Origin: Prosapia bicincta
Lineage: Eukaryota; Arthropoda; Insecta; Hemiptera; Cercopidae
Direction of reading: 5' to 3'
Length of the DNA: 64,000 bases
Assembly (NCBI GenBank): GCA_036971475.1
Contig: JBAIZL010000006.1
Coordinates: forward strand, 89,388,046-89,452,045
Made by a program: the position numbers and the translations under genes
Shown here: positions 51,390-64,000 of the stretch, piece after piece
Layout: each line of letters starts with the position of its first letter
Numbering within the stretch: position 1 is the stretch's first letter
The notes under the pieces: generated by a model
Databases searched by the model: none
The model's input: only the letters and a program-made list of their open reading frames with translations
What the model was told of the DNA's origin: nothing

Positions 51390-51735
51390 TAGGGATGGTC
51401 GATTCGGTGACTTTCACGGATCGGTGGTTTTAGTGACAGCGCCAAGTTGTGATCAGTGACTTTAGTACCGGTGACAAGGGGTACTGAGACTGCTGTGCAT
51501 AATTTGTTGACGTATCGACGTAAAGGAGTAGAACCAGTGACAGGACAAATCAACCAATGAGAGCTGTGGTAAAATATCAGTAACTATTCAGTCGCGACAG
51601 TAACATTTTGCCCAATCAGAACAGAGGCAAGTTCCGATCGATCCATTATCACTGGAACTGCCATTTTCCATATTTTGTAACTGGTACCAACAGCGACAAA
51701 CACATGACCGTGACAGAAAATATCGTCCATCCCTA
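51390..51735. mobile_element. hAT-type miniature element
   Basis: Terminal inverted repeats TAGGGATGGTCGAT and ATCGTCCATCCCTA (one mismatch) bound a 346-bp element with no coding capacity. It is flanked by a perfect 8-bp direct duplication, ATTTATGG (51382-51389 and 51736-51743). An 8-bp duplication with short TIRs is the hAT signature. Its base composition is clearly more GC-rich than the flanks. Confidence 0.85.
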
Positions 51736-51743
51736 ATTTATGG

Positions 51744-52601
51744 TGTATTTATTAAAAAAGGAAACACAATCTCTGTCCCCTATTTCAGGAAAAAGAATAA
51801 AAAATATGTTGCATTTTATTTATTAACGTTTATCGTGTATGCACGCGCGCGCGCTCGCGTGTTTGTGTGTAAACACATTTAGCAATGAGTACGATTCAAA
51901 CTCAGTTTGGAGGGCATTCTATTTGTTTAAACGTTACATCATCTGTCCCACATTACTCATTATATCCAATGGTACGCTCTTGACACCTACTGCACGCGGC
52001 AAATAGGCTCTTTGCATTGAATCATATAATCATCACGCATCGACCTACCGCCTCAATACGTTTGTGTCCCAATAAATAATATGAATGCTTTGGTAGCTTG
52101 TAATGAATCTTTAGCGCCATCTTCAACTCGCTTTCAATTAGTTAAATTAAATTATTTTACCACCTCTAAATAGTTTAAAGATGTTAGTTACAATTTATAC
52201 CTTGGTATTTTGATTAACCGTGGAAAACTTGCGCTGTATTAAAGACAATTTTGAGTTTGGTTAGTTTTAATATTATGTGGTCTTAAAGAAATTTTAAATG
52301 AAATTTTCAAAAGTTGATATATTTATTGATATATGAATAAATTATATTATTTTTGGCTAGATATGTATAACGTCATATATATAGGTATTTACGCAACAAT
52401 GCATTTGCATGAACAAATAAATTCCCTAATATAATGATAGCATCCAATAATGTAACGGAGTTCCCTAATAATGAGGTATACAGTATTTGTCTAGAAGAAC
52501 GTAATGTAATATATTTAGTTTTAGTGCCTAAATCATCCGCAAATTTTGAATCTGCATGACAATGCTATATTTGTATTCAGCCAGACGAATCCGGTTACCT
52601 G
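51744..52601. other. intergenic; alternating purine-pyrimidine tract
   Basis: GCACGCGCGCGCGCTCGCGT then GTTTGTGTGTAAACA at about 51841-51873 is a Z-DNA-prone tract. Nothing else recognised. Confidence 0.5.
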
Positions 52602-52788
52602 AATTACTAACTTGGTTTTGCAACAGCCTAACTTGGTTTTCCAACAGCCTAATTTGGTTTTGCAGCCGCCTAACTTGGTTTTGCTCTAGCCTTACTTGTT
52701 TTTGCAGCAGGCTAACTGATTTGGCAAGAGCCTAACTTGGTTTTGCACTAGCCTAACTTGGTTTTGCAACAGCCTAACTTGGTTTAGC
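52602..52788. repeat. 21-bp tandem repeat, diverged
   Basis: About 9 imperfect copies of CCTAACTTGGTTTTGCAACAG. Confidence 0.9.
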
Positions 52789-55700
52789 CAGGAGAACAAT
52801 TAATACTACAAAAAGAAACCAGCCCTTAATGTTTTAAAAATTTGCTTAGAAAATAACTGTATGAAAGAATAAAATACGTATAAGTCTGATATTTTTAATA
52901 GAACTGAGATTTCTTTATGTGTATTATAAAATGGGATAGATTTGCAGGGCGTATTGAGTGTGGATTTTACTGCCTTATGTAGCATTGTTAATTGTTAATT
53001 ATTGAATGATTAACAATAATAAAGTATAATAAATAACTAATAAATTAACTACAAGCAGCATGGTTAACTGTTGAAGCATTTTGGAAAACTTGCATCTATC
53101 AGACCCTATATACTACGTCACGAGAAACGTTGATGTATCTAACAACGTATGGTTTGACAATGCCACATATGTTAGAAAAATGCATTGCTTAACATACGTA
53201 GAGAAGCAACATGTACTTGTAACTTAATGTTAACTATCTTCTCTTAAAATTAAATTATTTTTACAAAATACTTTTTAATGGAATTAATGTGAACGCTCGA
53301 GTAAATCGTTTAACTTCTTTGTTTTTAACAAGGTTTAAGCTCACTCGACCCATTGCAAACTGTTTTCCTTGCAAACTTGCTTCTTATGTTAAAATATATT
53401 GTTTTATTTTATTGGAATAACTTATAACATTTAAGCACACATATTAAAATTTAAAAAATAATATAAATCATTAAATAATTAAAATTGGTTTACATCAACT
53501 TATGTGGTATCAGTTGTAAACAGAAGGCTCAAGTCTTAATAATAAAATGTAAACAGATTTAAGTTTGTTTCTAAGATTATACCTCCTTTAAGCCGAAAAC
53601 ATTGTTTTGCAATAACGAAACTATTTGGGAGGTAAAAAGGCTCGACGTCACGTCGGCTCAAAGAATCATATTGGGTTTGTTGGACAAAACTTAATTTTAT
53701 TCTCTGTTTTCGATTTTGTAACTTTAATTATTCAAGAAGCATTAGTCTTTTAAAATAATATTCAAGAAAGTAACATTATAAGTGAATTTCCACAAATAGA
53801 AATTTTGCTCTAAACACTGCCAAAGATAGTGGGTCCATGTCAGCGTTTATGACTTTTACTGGGTGAAGGAGTGTCGGCAAGCTAGCTAACTCGAGATTCC
53901 TGGAGCAATCGCTAAAAATATTCTCTACATAATTACAAAAAAACGCAAATTTGTTGTAAAATTATCTGGCTACAAATTCCTGGGTTTTTATACGAAAAAT
54001 AACCCCATCATCGCTTGAAGTACATCAACTTCCTCACCGCCTCCACTATAGTACAATCACTTCTTTTTTATTAAGCCTAGTTTTCTTTATGCCACAAAAA
54101 GTGTTATTGGATTAATACCACGTCGAATTAATATTCCATTCAGAGAATATTCATATAAATATCGAATAAGTAAAACAATAATAATAATGACCATTTTATA
54201 ACTGTTAACAATACTTGTTAATAAATTTAATAATCGTAACAATACTTGGTAATAAATTTAATAATCGTACTTTAATGGCAAATATTCTGTGTGTGTGCGC
54301 GCTAGTGCGTGTTTGTGTGTAAACATTCCTTTCGCGGAGCGTTTTTATTTGATACGTTGTACTGACTCTATGGAATGATTGAAATGACTAAATTAAATAT
54401 TATGTATTGTTTAACTTATATGTTATTATTTATCAAATTATTATTTTGAACATTTATATTTTTATTATATTTCTAATATTACATTATCCAACGATTATAA
54501 TATTTTTAAATATATGTTATTAATCACAGAATATATAAAATATTCCTCTGTAAATAATAAAAACACAATTTAACTTCATCACCAGCCACGTTTAATTCAA
54601 AAGCGTTCCATGGAGTCTAAAAATAGTTTGACGGTAGATAATAATTTAATACGAAAAATATTTATTTATACAAAAACTAAATAAAAAATTAATTATAATA
54701 ATATTCCTCTATAAATTAATAAGTACGCAAAAAATTGTAATTTGATATACACGCGTTAATGTAATTTTCCATGGTTTCAGCAAATGCTATGACCAAGCGA
54801 ATTCAATTAATACAGTCAGTATTATCACAAGTAATCGCTAATTTAAATATTAATCCTTACAACATATTTCCATCAATAAATAGGGATACGTCAAAAGTTT
54901 ATTTAATAATCAAGAATTAATAATATGCCTTAAGTGGTGTCAAAACTGCATATTTCGGCGTCTATCCTTTGAAACACATACTATTTATACAAACAATAAT
55001 AATAATAAACGGTTATACCTCTCTATAAATATTAGAATATATGAACAATTTAATTTAGTTTTAAAAAGATCAACTGCTAATGTAAATGTCTATGGTGTGT
55101 GAGAATATTTGTATACAGACGGAAGGCGTAGTATATTATTATAATGGAGTATATACGATTATTATTTATTACTTTTCTCAATAAATCATTATTAACTATT
55201 TAATTGTAAAAAAAGTTTTATAAAAATGTTTATATTAAATATTAGCAGAAAAATTTTCTCAATAGTTTATTACCATTGACATTACATTTTGTGTAAGTAA
55301 GTAGTTATTTTAAAATATTCGTGTCTAAAAGTTACAAAATTTTGTTGTAATTTATTTAGATTTGCTACGTATATTTTGTGTGAGTTCTAATATTTAATAG
55401 GCTCGATATACTAGTTGATATATTTGTGTTGTGAATTCAGCATTCATGTTGATCTCTTACGTTTACTTTTTTCGTTTTTCTAAACCTTTAATTAAAAATA
55501 TTAATTTAACAAAAGCTCGTTTTACATGAAGCGTAATTTTAAATTTATAAAACGTTTCCGTTTCAGGGAGGCGATAAAAAACCCCGTTTTCTAATAACTA
55601 AGCTTTCCCTCTTGTCCATTTCTGGAGTGGATTTAAGTGCTTTTGAGGCGTTGTATAAGATTTTCTAACAATGTAAAAATTGTTTTCATAAAACGTTTTC

Positions 55701-56234
55701 AAACGATAGTTTACTAAGACCCAAGCTATCCAAAATCTATTTCTAAATTAAATAATGTCACATAAAACAATTACCTTAAAACTAATTCTACGTTAACACA
55801 GTGACTAATAGACGCCAACACTTTACATAGTAGGTTTACACTTAAATAGAAATATTTGAAAGTGTTTGGCTGGTCATTCCCCTATTACAGATCCTTAAGC
55901 CTGCCTTATCTGCAAATCTCTTTACGGCTGCCATTAGCGCCTGAAATATTAATAGCAAATGTTATGTATATCCTAGCACCTAGGAAATGTTAACCCTAAA
56001 GGCATTAAACGTAGAAAGTAGACTACATTCCAAGGATTTCTGATGGGCGACTGAGGTTGGGAAATGTAACTCATACACAGGTACATGGACTGCCTTTGAT
56101 AGCCTCAATATTTAATTTGTTTTTAAACTACAGGGCATTTGGACATTCATGTACAGTTGTTTAAGAATCCCAGCTAACTATTTTTTGTTTTAAAACTTTA
56201 CAATTAATTTTCAAGTTACGTATTTATATAAATG
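52789..56234. other. intergenic, very AT-rich
   Basis: No gene, RNA or mobile signature. A second Z-prone tract, GTGTGTGCGCGCTAGTGCGT then GTTTGTGTGTAAACA, lies at about 54290-54325. Many TA/TAAT-rich low-complexity stretches. Confidence 0.5.
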
Positions 56235-56235
56235 T

Positions 56236-56261
56236 TGTGTGTGTGTGTGTGTGTGTGTGTG
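56236..56261. repeat. short (GT)n microsatellite
   Basis: Thirteen GT repeats. Confidence 0.95.
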
Positions 56262-57026
56262 ATGTCTTGGGAAAATAAAATTAAAATAAGTGAAATATTA
56301 GGTTTAATAAGTTTAACATATCGCCTTATTATCAGAATGTAACGAGATAATACAGTTATAACTGAGAGAGTTTTGTATTAGAGAATTAGTTGTTTTGAGC
56401 TAAAACTAAAGAGTTATAGCGGAAACATATAATTTTTGAAAGGGGAAACTAATTTCCCCCGATGATGTATAGGTACATTATTACAGGGTTTAACAGAAAT
56501 TTATTGTATTAACCTTTTAGATTTGAAAAGGAAAGTTTAAATTGTTAGTTGCTACCAAGAATATTATGCATTTATATTTATTTCACGCGTTTTATATTTG
56601 AATATTTTTTAAGAATATCTAAGAAATACAATAAAATCGCGTATAAACTAAAATATATCTCAACCTTGATAAAATTTAAAATATTTAAACATTTTTTAAA
56701 ATTTAACACGATTAAAAACGTTAACATTATTAAGTTGTGTGAACTAGCGTACGTTTGCAAGAAACTTCCCAATCGATTAGTAATCTGTATAGTTTATTAC
56801 GTTTTTTCAACCAAAATCAGTAATTAAATATTATTTGAATCTTTCAAATATTTATTTAATTGTCTAAATTATGAAGACCGAATCATCTTCAAAATATTTC
56901 CATTAGGTGACCCTTAATTTGGTTCAAATAATTTGGAGATATTATAAGCTACTTATACCACTTATTCTATGAGCTTAGCTTGTGAGGTTATGTTAATAGA
57001 AATAAAAGATGCACAGAAAATTCACA
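56262..57026. other. intergenic, no supported gene
   Basis: AT-rich. The 92-codon frame at 56549-56827 is AT-biased and unrecognised. Confidence 0.5.
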
Positions 57027-57196
57027 AATTAATAATTTATTTACTTACACGCGATTCAATGACAAAGTCATAATCAGTGAGTGTTGTCACTACACAACTA
57101 TTGTAAGAACTGTAGAGTTAGAACTGCAAGTAAGACTTAGAGTTTGTAGTAGCAACACTCAATGATGATGTTGACTTTGTCATTGAAACGCGTCTC
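57027..57196. mobile_element. foldback unit with hammerhead-like remnants
   Basis: Imperfect inverted arms (about 57048-57086 against 57151-57194: CACGCGATTCAATGACAAAG and its counterpart). Both arms carry hammerhead-like remnants with the ACGCG stem III. Confidence 0.45.
57160..57194 (+). ncRNA. hammerhead-like remnant, ACGCGT family
   Basis: ATGATGA core (C3 is A), extra U, stem II GTTGAC/GTCATT with one U-U mismatch, GAAA 57185-57188, palindrome ACGCGT 57188-57193, C17 57194. The opposite arm has CTGATTA and GAAT. Probably inactive. Confidence 0.3.
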
Positions 57197-58429
57197 CATT
57201 AGACTGTACTGATCAATGATCACAGTTACAACGGTACCTCACACCCCAAGGTCAATCTCAAGTAAGGTGTCTAAGGGCCACTCTTTTACCTTTACTTCCT
57301 AAATGGCCTAAATACCAAACAGGCAAATACCTACTCAAGTGAGAAGAAGCTAGTCTTGGTTCTTAAGACTTGATTTATAGACTAAGAGAAAGTTTTATTA
57401 GCGATCAACTTTAACGAATCTACGAGGCAGTGTCTTTGGACGAAAATACTTTGCGGTCTTGAAATAATCAGCATTAAAATTTCTTTTTTATTGGATCAAA
57501 TCGAATGTATCTTACAGTGTGGATAGTTTAAATGGGGTGACTCGTTTGAAATGTTCTATATATTCGTATTTTGTAAAGATAAACACAAAATTACGCTCAA
57601 AATACTCATCTACACAATAAAAAACCTCACTAAGGCCTTCAAACGTGTTCAAGCATTGACATCGCCCGAGACATGCATTACAAATGACCAAGATATCACT
57701 ACTGGAATATTTATTAGAGATATACCTTATAAACATCGATACACCTTCCCAACAGCTGAACAATTTTGTTAAATAGATATTCTATAAACCACGAAATGCT
57801 TCATTTCTATTTATTAAATGCTCCAGTTTTACATTGATTAAAGTCTAAAGACACCTGTAATTAAATTACACAGCATTGTTATTTGTTATGCAATTGTTGA
57901 TACTCTTACAGCATTGCGAAACACACAAGCGAAATCCAAACAGGTTATGTAACAAACTGGCGTGACGAATTTTATTTCTTTGAAAAATCGAAGTATCCGA
58001 AGCATTTCTGTCGCGGCGTGTGCTTTCTGATCTGATTCCATCGTAAAGGAAGGTAACCCTGCAAGTCTCTGGTTTACTCGCGTTTAGCGATCTTGTAGAT
58101 TTTGTAGAAATATTCTTTAAAACGGTTAAGTAGTGATTTCTCTATTTTTTCACATTAGATCGGAAGTGAGAAACCTTTCAGACTTCTATAATGCATTCGT
58201 TAGAGGAATTCTGGTTCCAACGTGAATAAGCTCTTGTCGCTGATGATTAAGTATGACCAACAATAATAGGAACGTAGCAAGGAAAGTACACCGAGTTATA
58301 TTTAACAAGTTATTGCAATTGTATCATTTACTGGCATACTTTCCAATTATTGTACTTTATTTGAATAGTAAGTATGACAACTAAACCAATTATTTATAAT
58401 ATATTTATTATATATTTATTATATATTTA
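57197..58429. other. intergenic, no supported gene
   Basis: Unique sequence. Overlapping frames at 57512-57763 (-) and 57551-57772 (+) are not recognised. Confidence 0.5.
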
Positions 58430-61400
58430 TTCCTAACACCATAGAGAATTTAAATTGAAACCGCCGCGCCGTGGTGATTTTTTTATTATTGCTGGCGCCA
58501 TGGAGAATTTAAATTGAAACCGCCGCGCCGTGGAGATTTTTTTATTATTGCTGGCGCCTTGGAGAATTTAAATTGAAACCGCCGCGCCGTAGAGATTTTT
58601 TTATTATCGCCAGCGCCATGGAGAATTTAAATTGAAACCGCCGCGCCGTAGAGATTTTTATATTATTGCTGGCGCCTTGGAGAACTTAAATTGAAACCGC
58701 CGCGCCGTGGAGATTTTTTTATTATTGCTGGCGCCTTGGAGAATTTAAGTTGAAACCGCCGCGCCGTGGAGATTTCTTTATTATTGCTGGCGCCTTAGAG
58801 AACTTAAATTGAAACCGCCGCGCCGTAGAGATTTTTATATTATTGCATGCGCCTTGAAGAATTTAAGTTGAAACCGCCGCGCCGTAGAGATTTTTTTATT
58901 ATTGCTGGCGCCTTGGAGAATTTAAGTTGAAACCGCCGCGCCGTGGAGATTTCTTTATTATTGCTGGCGCCTTAGAGAACTTAAATTGAAACCGCCGCGC
59001 CGTAGAGATTTTTATATTATTGCATGCGCCTTGAAGAATTTAAGTTGAAACCGCCACGCCGTGGAGATTTTTTTATTATTGCTGGCGCCTTGGAGAACTT
59101 AAATTGAAACCGCCGCGCCGTTAAGATTTTTTTATTATTGCTGGCGCCTTGGAGAACTTAAATTGAAACCGCCGCGCCGTAGAGATTTTTATATTATTGC
59201 ATGCGCCTTGAAGAATTTAAGTTCAAACCGCCGCGCCGTTAAGATTTTTTTATTATTGCTGGCGCCTTGGAGAATTTAAGTTGAAACCGCCGCGCCGTTA
59301 AGATTTTTTTATTATTGCTGGCGCCTTGGAGAACTTAAGTTGAAACCGCCGCGCCGTTAAGATTTTTTTATTATTGCTGGCGCCTTGGAGAATTTAAGTT
59401 GAAACCGCCGCGCCGTTAAGATTTTTTTATTATTGCTGGCGCCTTGGAGAACTTAAATTGAAACCGCCGCGCCGTAGAGATTTTTATATTATTGCATGCG
59501 CCTTGGACAATTTAAATTCAAATCACCGTAGAGATTTCTATATTATTTCCTAGCGCATTAAGGTATTTAAATTGACACAGCAGTTGAGATTTTTATATTC
59601 ATTCCCAAAACCATGAATAATATAAATGAAACCGTCGGAGCGATTTTTATATTTATTTCTAACACCTTGGCGAATATAAATTGACATCGCAGTAGCGATT
59701 TTTATATTTATTCATAGCAACTTGGAAAATTTAAATTGAAACCGCTAGAGCGATTTTTATATTTATCCTCAATGCCTTGGAGAATTTAAACTGAAACCGC
59801 TGTGACGTAGAGATTTTTATATTTATTTCTAACACCTTGGCGAATATAAATTGACATCGCAGTAGCGATTTTTATATTTATTCATAGCAACTTGGAAAAT
59901 TTAAATTGAAACCGCTAGAGCGATTTTTATATTTATCCTCAATGCCTTGGAGAATTTAAACTGAAACCGCTGTGACGTAGAGATTTTTATATTTATTTCT
60001 AACACCTTGGCGAATATAAATTGACATCGCAGTAGCGATTTTTATATTTATTCATAGCAACTTGGAAAATTTAAATTGAAACCGCTAGAGCGATTTTTAT
60101 ATTTATCCTCAATGCCTTGGAGAATTTAAACTGAAACCGCTGTGACGTAGAGATTTTTATATTTATTTCTAACACCTTGGCGAATATAAATTGACATCGC
60201 AGTAGCGATTTTTATATTTATTCATAGCAACTTGGAAAATTTAAATTGAAACCGCTAGAGCGATTTTTATATTTATCCTCAATGCCTTGGAGAATTTAAA
60301 CTGAAACCGCTGTGACGTAGAGATTTTTATATTTATTCATAGCAACTTGGAAAATTTAAATTGAAACCGCTGGAGCGATTTTTATATTTATTCCTAGCAA
60401 CTTGGAGAATTTAAATTGAAACCGCTGGAGCGATTTTTATATTTATTCATAGCAACTTGGAGAATTTAAATTGAAACCGCTGGAGCGATTTTTATATTTA
60501 TCCTCAATGCCTTGGAGAATTTAAACTGAAACCGCTGCGACGTAGAGATTTTTATATTATTGCAAGCGCATTGGAGAATTTAAATTCAAACCGCTGTAGA
60601 CATTTTTATATTTTTTCGTAGCACATTAAGGTATTTAAATTGAAACCGTCGGAGCAATTTTTATATTTATTTCTAACGCCTTGGCGAATATAAATTGACA
60701 TCGCAGTAGCGATTTTTATATTTATTTCTAACGCCTTGGCGAATATAAATTGAAATCGGAGTAGCGATTTTTATATTTATTTCTAACGCCTTGGCGAATA
60801 TAAATTGAAATCGGAGTAGCGATTTTTATATTTATTTCTAACGCCTTGGCGAATATAAATTGAAATCGCCGTAGCAATTTTTATATTTATTTCTAACGCC
60901 TTGGCGAATATAAATTGAAATCGCCGTAGCGATTTTTATATTTATTTCTAACGCCTTGGCGAATATAAATTGACATCGCCGTAGCGATTTTTATATTTAT
61001 TTCTAACGCCTTGGCGAATATAAATTGAAATCGCCGTAGCGATTTTTATATTTATTTCTAACGCCTTGGCGAATATAAATTGAATTCGCCGTAGCGATTT
61101 TTATATTTATTTCTAACGCCTTGGCGAATATAAATTGACATCGCCGTAGCGATTTTTATATTTATTTCTAACGCCTTGGCGAATATAAATTGACATCGCC
61201 GTAGCGATTTTTATATTTATTTCTAACGCCTTGGCGAATATAAATTGACATCGCCGTAGCGATTTTTATATTTATTTCTAACGCCTTGGCGAATATAAAT
61301 TGAAATCGCTGTAGCGATTTTTATATTTATTTCTAACGCCTTGGCGAATATAAATTGACATCGCCGTAGCGATTTTTATATTTATTTCTAACGCCTTGGC

Positions 61401-62762
61401 GAATATAAATTGAAATCGCCGTAGCGATTTTTATATTTATTTCTAACGCCTTGGCGAATATAAATTGACATCGCCGTAGCGATTTTTATATTTATTTCTA
61501 ACGCCTTGGCGAACATAAATTGAAATCGCCGTAGCGATTTTTATATTTATTTCTAACGCCTTGGCGAATATAAATTGACATCGCCGTAGCGATTTTTATA
61601 TTTATTTCTAACGCCTTGGCGAATATAAATTGACATCGCCGTAGCGATTTTTATATATATTTCTAACGCCTTGGCGAATATAAATTGAAATCGCCGTAGC
61701 GATTTTTATATTTATTCCTAGCAACTTGGAGAATATAAATTGACATCGCAGTAGAAATTTTGTATTAATTCATACACCTTAGAGAGTTTAGAATGACCAC
61801 CGTGGAGATTTTTATATTTATTTCTATCGCCTTGGAGAATTTAAATTGCAACCGCAGTAGAGATTTTTTATTTATTCGTACACCTTAGAGAGTTTAGAAT
61901 GACCACCGTAGCGATTTTTATATTTATTTCTAACGCCTTGGCGAATATAAATTGACATCGCCGTAGCGATTTTTATATTTATTTCTAACGCCTTGGCGAA
62001 TATAAATTGAAATCGCCGTAGCGATTTTTATATTTATTCCTAGCAACTTGGAGAATATAAATTGACATCGCAGTAGAAATTTTGTATTAATTCATACACC
62101 TTAGAGAGTTTAGGAGATTTTTATATTTATTTCTATCGCCTTGGAGAATTTAAATTGCAACCGCAGTAGAGATTTTTTATTTATTCGTACACCTTAGAGA
62201 GTTTAGAATGACCACCGTAGCGATTTTTATATTTATTTCTAACGCCTTGGCGAATATAAATTGAAATCGCTGTAGCGATTTTTATATTTATTTCTAACGC
62301 CTTGGCGAATATAAATTGACATCGCCGTAGCGATTTTTATATTTATGTCTAACGCCTTGGCGAATATAAATTGACATCGCCGTAGCGATTTTTATATATA
62401 TTTCTAACGCCTTGGCGAATATAAATTGAAATCGCCGTAGCGATTTTTATATTTATTCCTAGCAACTTGGCGAATATAAATTGAAATCGCCGTGGCGATT
62501 TTTATATTTATTCCTAGCAACTTGGACAATATAAATTAAAACCGCCACGGAGATTTTTATGTTTATTAATAGCGCTTCGGAGATTTTAAACTGAGACCCC
62601 CGTACAGGTCTTTAAAATTTAGTCCTAGTGCCTTGGAGAATTTAAATTGATATCGTTTTACTGATTTTTATGTTCATTGGTACTGCATTGAATAATTTAA
62701 ATTGAAACCGCAGTAGAGATTTTTATATTTATTTCTAACGCCTTGGAGATATTAAATAAAAA
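58430..62762. repeat. 55-59-bp satellite, about 76 copies in subfamilies
   Basis: One satellite in ordered blocks. About 58437-59515 is a 59-bp form with CCGCCGCGCCGTGGAGAT. About 59516-59640 is diverged. About 59641-60530 is a 170-bp trimer repeated four times (starts 59661, 59831, 60001, 60171). About 60651-61735 is a homogeneous 55-bp form with ATCGCCGTAGCGATTTTTAT. About 61736-62500 is a mixture with a roughly 320-bp duplicated segment. The degraded right edge runs to 62762. The 55-bp form carries a dyad, ATCGC-CGTA-GCGAT. Confidence 0.95.
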
Positions 62763-63873
62763 CAACTTAATGATTTTTGTATTAAGACAACCGACCTGGA
62801 GAATTTTAATATATACATCATTAAATTTACTGCATCCGCCGTAGAGTTTTATTTTTAAACCATCATAGAGAGTTCTATAAAGTTAAAATTCAAGTTTTCT
62901 GTACTGCATCATGAGATTGATGCAACTCGATTTACAAAATAAATGTTTTGTATACGTTTTATTTAAAATGTCGGTATTATTTTCTTTCAGGTCTGATTTT
63001 GTTTTATCATTGCGACTCGTATACAAGTATCTTGCATGCGTTTACATTTAAATCAGGTTTTTAATACACATATTCTCTTGACTGTATGTTTTAGATTTCA
63101 TTTAATGAAACATACGATGTTCATATAATTAGCTTTAAAAAGACGTTCGTTTCCGATTTAACAATTTGCTTTAGGCAGGCTTTCCCAGGCACTTCATGCT
63201 AATATTTACTGCACAAAATTCATTTACAAACGCCAATCATAAAACTGACATTTCGAAAAGTGTCAAATATTTACCCAATTTTACTGCAGAAGTAGAATCG
63301 ATAATATTTCCTCTCGTTGCCGATGTTCGTGCCTGCAACAACCGTTGCCTTTTTATATTTGCCAAGCTGCTACATAGAAAAGCTAACATTTCTTTGTGCG
63401 CGACGCGACGCGATCGTGTAACACGACCGTTTTGCTTCAGTATCGACGATTCCTCCGTCGGAAATATTGTTTGAATACTGTTATTTAATCACCAGATATC
63501 GCGTTGGAGGCGTTGGAAGGAAATTGTTAAACGTAGTATGATTACTGTACCTGGCTTGTTTTGTGTTTTCCTGAGTAAATCAAACATTCTGATTGGGAGT
63601 TTTGTGTATTATCGGATTGCGGGAGCCAATGGGAACGAGTCCTTGGTTAGCGTGAAATCGCGGCCCCGACCTCGTATTAGGCGCGCCGATTCGATACATT
63701 CCGCCGATTCGTTAATTGCGCTATTTAACTGGTAACTGTATGCGCAAGAAGAAGCGTACCTAACGCCCGATGAAAGGCTCCGTTTGTTTTTACACTTTGC
63801 TTCCAAAAAGGACACCTGTACTTCTTTACATTTGTAGCATGAGCACTAGCATTATTTGAAAAATTGTCTTTAC

Positions 63874-63876
<3 letters not shown>
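62763..63876. other. intergenic, CpG-rich patch
   Basis: AT-rich until about 63380, then CpG-rich at 63395-63765 (GCGCGACGCGACGCGATCGT, AGGCGCGCCGATTCG). Short frames 63196-63474 and 63538-63735 are not recognised. Could be a promoter or first exon of a gene beyond the window. Confidence 0.35.
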
Positions 63877-63959
<83 letters not shown>

Positions 63960-63985
63960 GTGTGTGTGTGTGTGTGTGTGTGTGT
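63877..63985. repeat. (TG)n microsatellite
   Basis: TG run of about 109 bp with one TTG slip near 63958. Confidence 0.97.
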
Positions 63986-64000
63986 TCCAACATTTTTTCT

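Overview
This is a 64-kb piece of AT-rich eukaryotic (metazoan) genome. I find no host gene that can be supported with confidence. An arthropod or other invertebrate is my best guess. The reasons are Penelope-like retroelements (PLEs), mariner- and hAT-type miniature elements, scattered TAGGCCTA/CCTAAC-type words and long open stretches without coding periodicity, but the sequence does not fix the taxon. No prokaryotic operons, CRISPR arrays or tRNA/rRNA genes are visible.

About 30 percent of the window is tandem repeat, in at least eleven unrelated families: 13 bp (5.7 kb), 48 bp (9.6-11.5 kb), 20 bp (12.6-13.6 kb), 85 bp x2 (23.0 kb), 43 bp (30.4-31.1 kb), 188 bp x2 (32.6-32.9 kb), 80 bp x4 (33.7-34.0 kb), 52 bp (35.0-36.0 kb), 39 bp (36.4-38.5 kb), 62 bp (42.9-50.0 kb, about 114 copies), 21 bp (52.6 kb) and 55-59 bp (58.4-62.8 kb). 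There are also several (AT)n and (TG/AC)n microsatellites. Several arrays carry higher-order structure: 10 monomers in the 48-bp array, 240 bp in the 20-bp array, 2045 and 1426 bp in the 62-bp array, 170 bp in the 55-bp array. The long open frames over the 48-, 39- and (TG)n arrays are products of repeat periodicity, not genes.

The coding relics are retroelement pieces. At 0.3-2.1 kb lies a frameshifted PLE with reverse transcriptase motifs A, B and C (YVDD) and a GIY-YIG endonuclease, bounded by an inverted copy of its own 3' end. At 20.6-20.9 kb is the GIY-YIG C-terminus of a second PLE. Around these and elsewhere are foldback (inverted-repeat) units, most of the PLE type embedded in (AT)n or (AC)n, that carry hammerhead-ribozyme-like motifs.

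The most interesting content is this set of hammerhead motifs. I find more than a dozen in at least five sequence families. They share an extra nucleotide between A9 and stem II, and a loopless palindromic stem III whose sequence differs by family (AAGCTT, ATGTACAT, ACTAGT, ACGGCCGT, ACGCGT). The best copy (32064-32108, plus strand) has a fully consensus core. Three other units carry U at position 3 together with A at position 8, the paired change expected if the known C3-G8 core pair were replaced by U3-A8. A 188-bp tandem dimer next to one hammerhead resembles a retrozyme-like array. Two clean miniature DNA transposons (mariner-type with TA duplication, hAT-type with a perfect 8-bp duplication) complete the mobile content.
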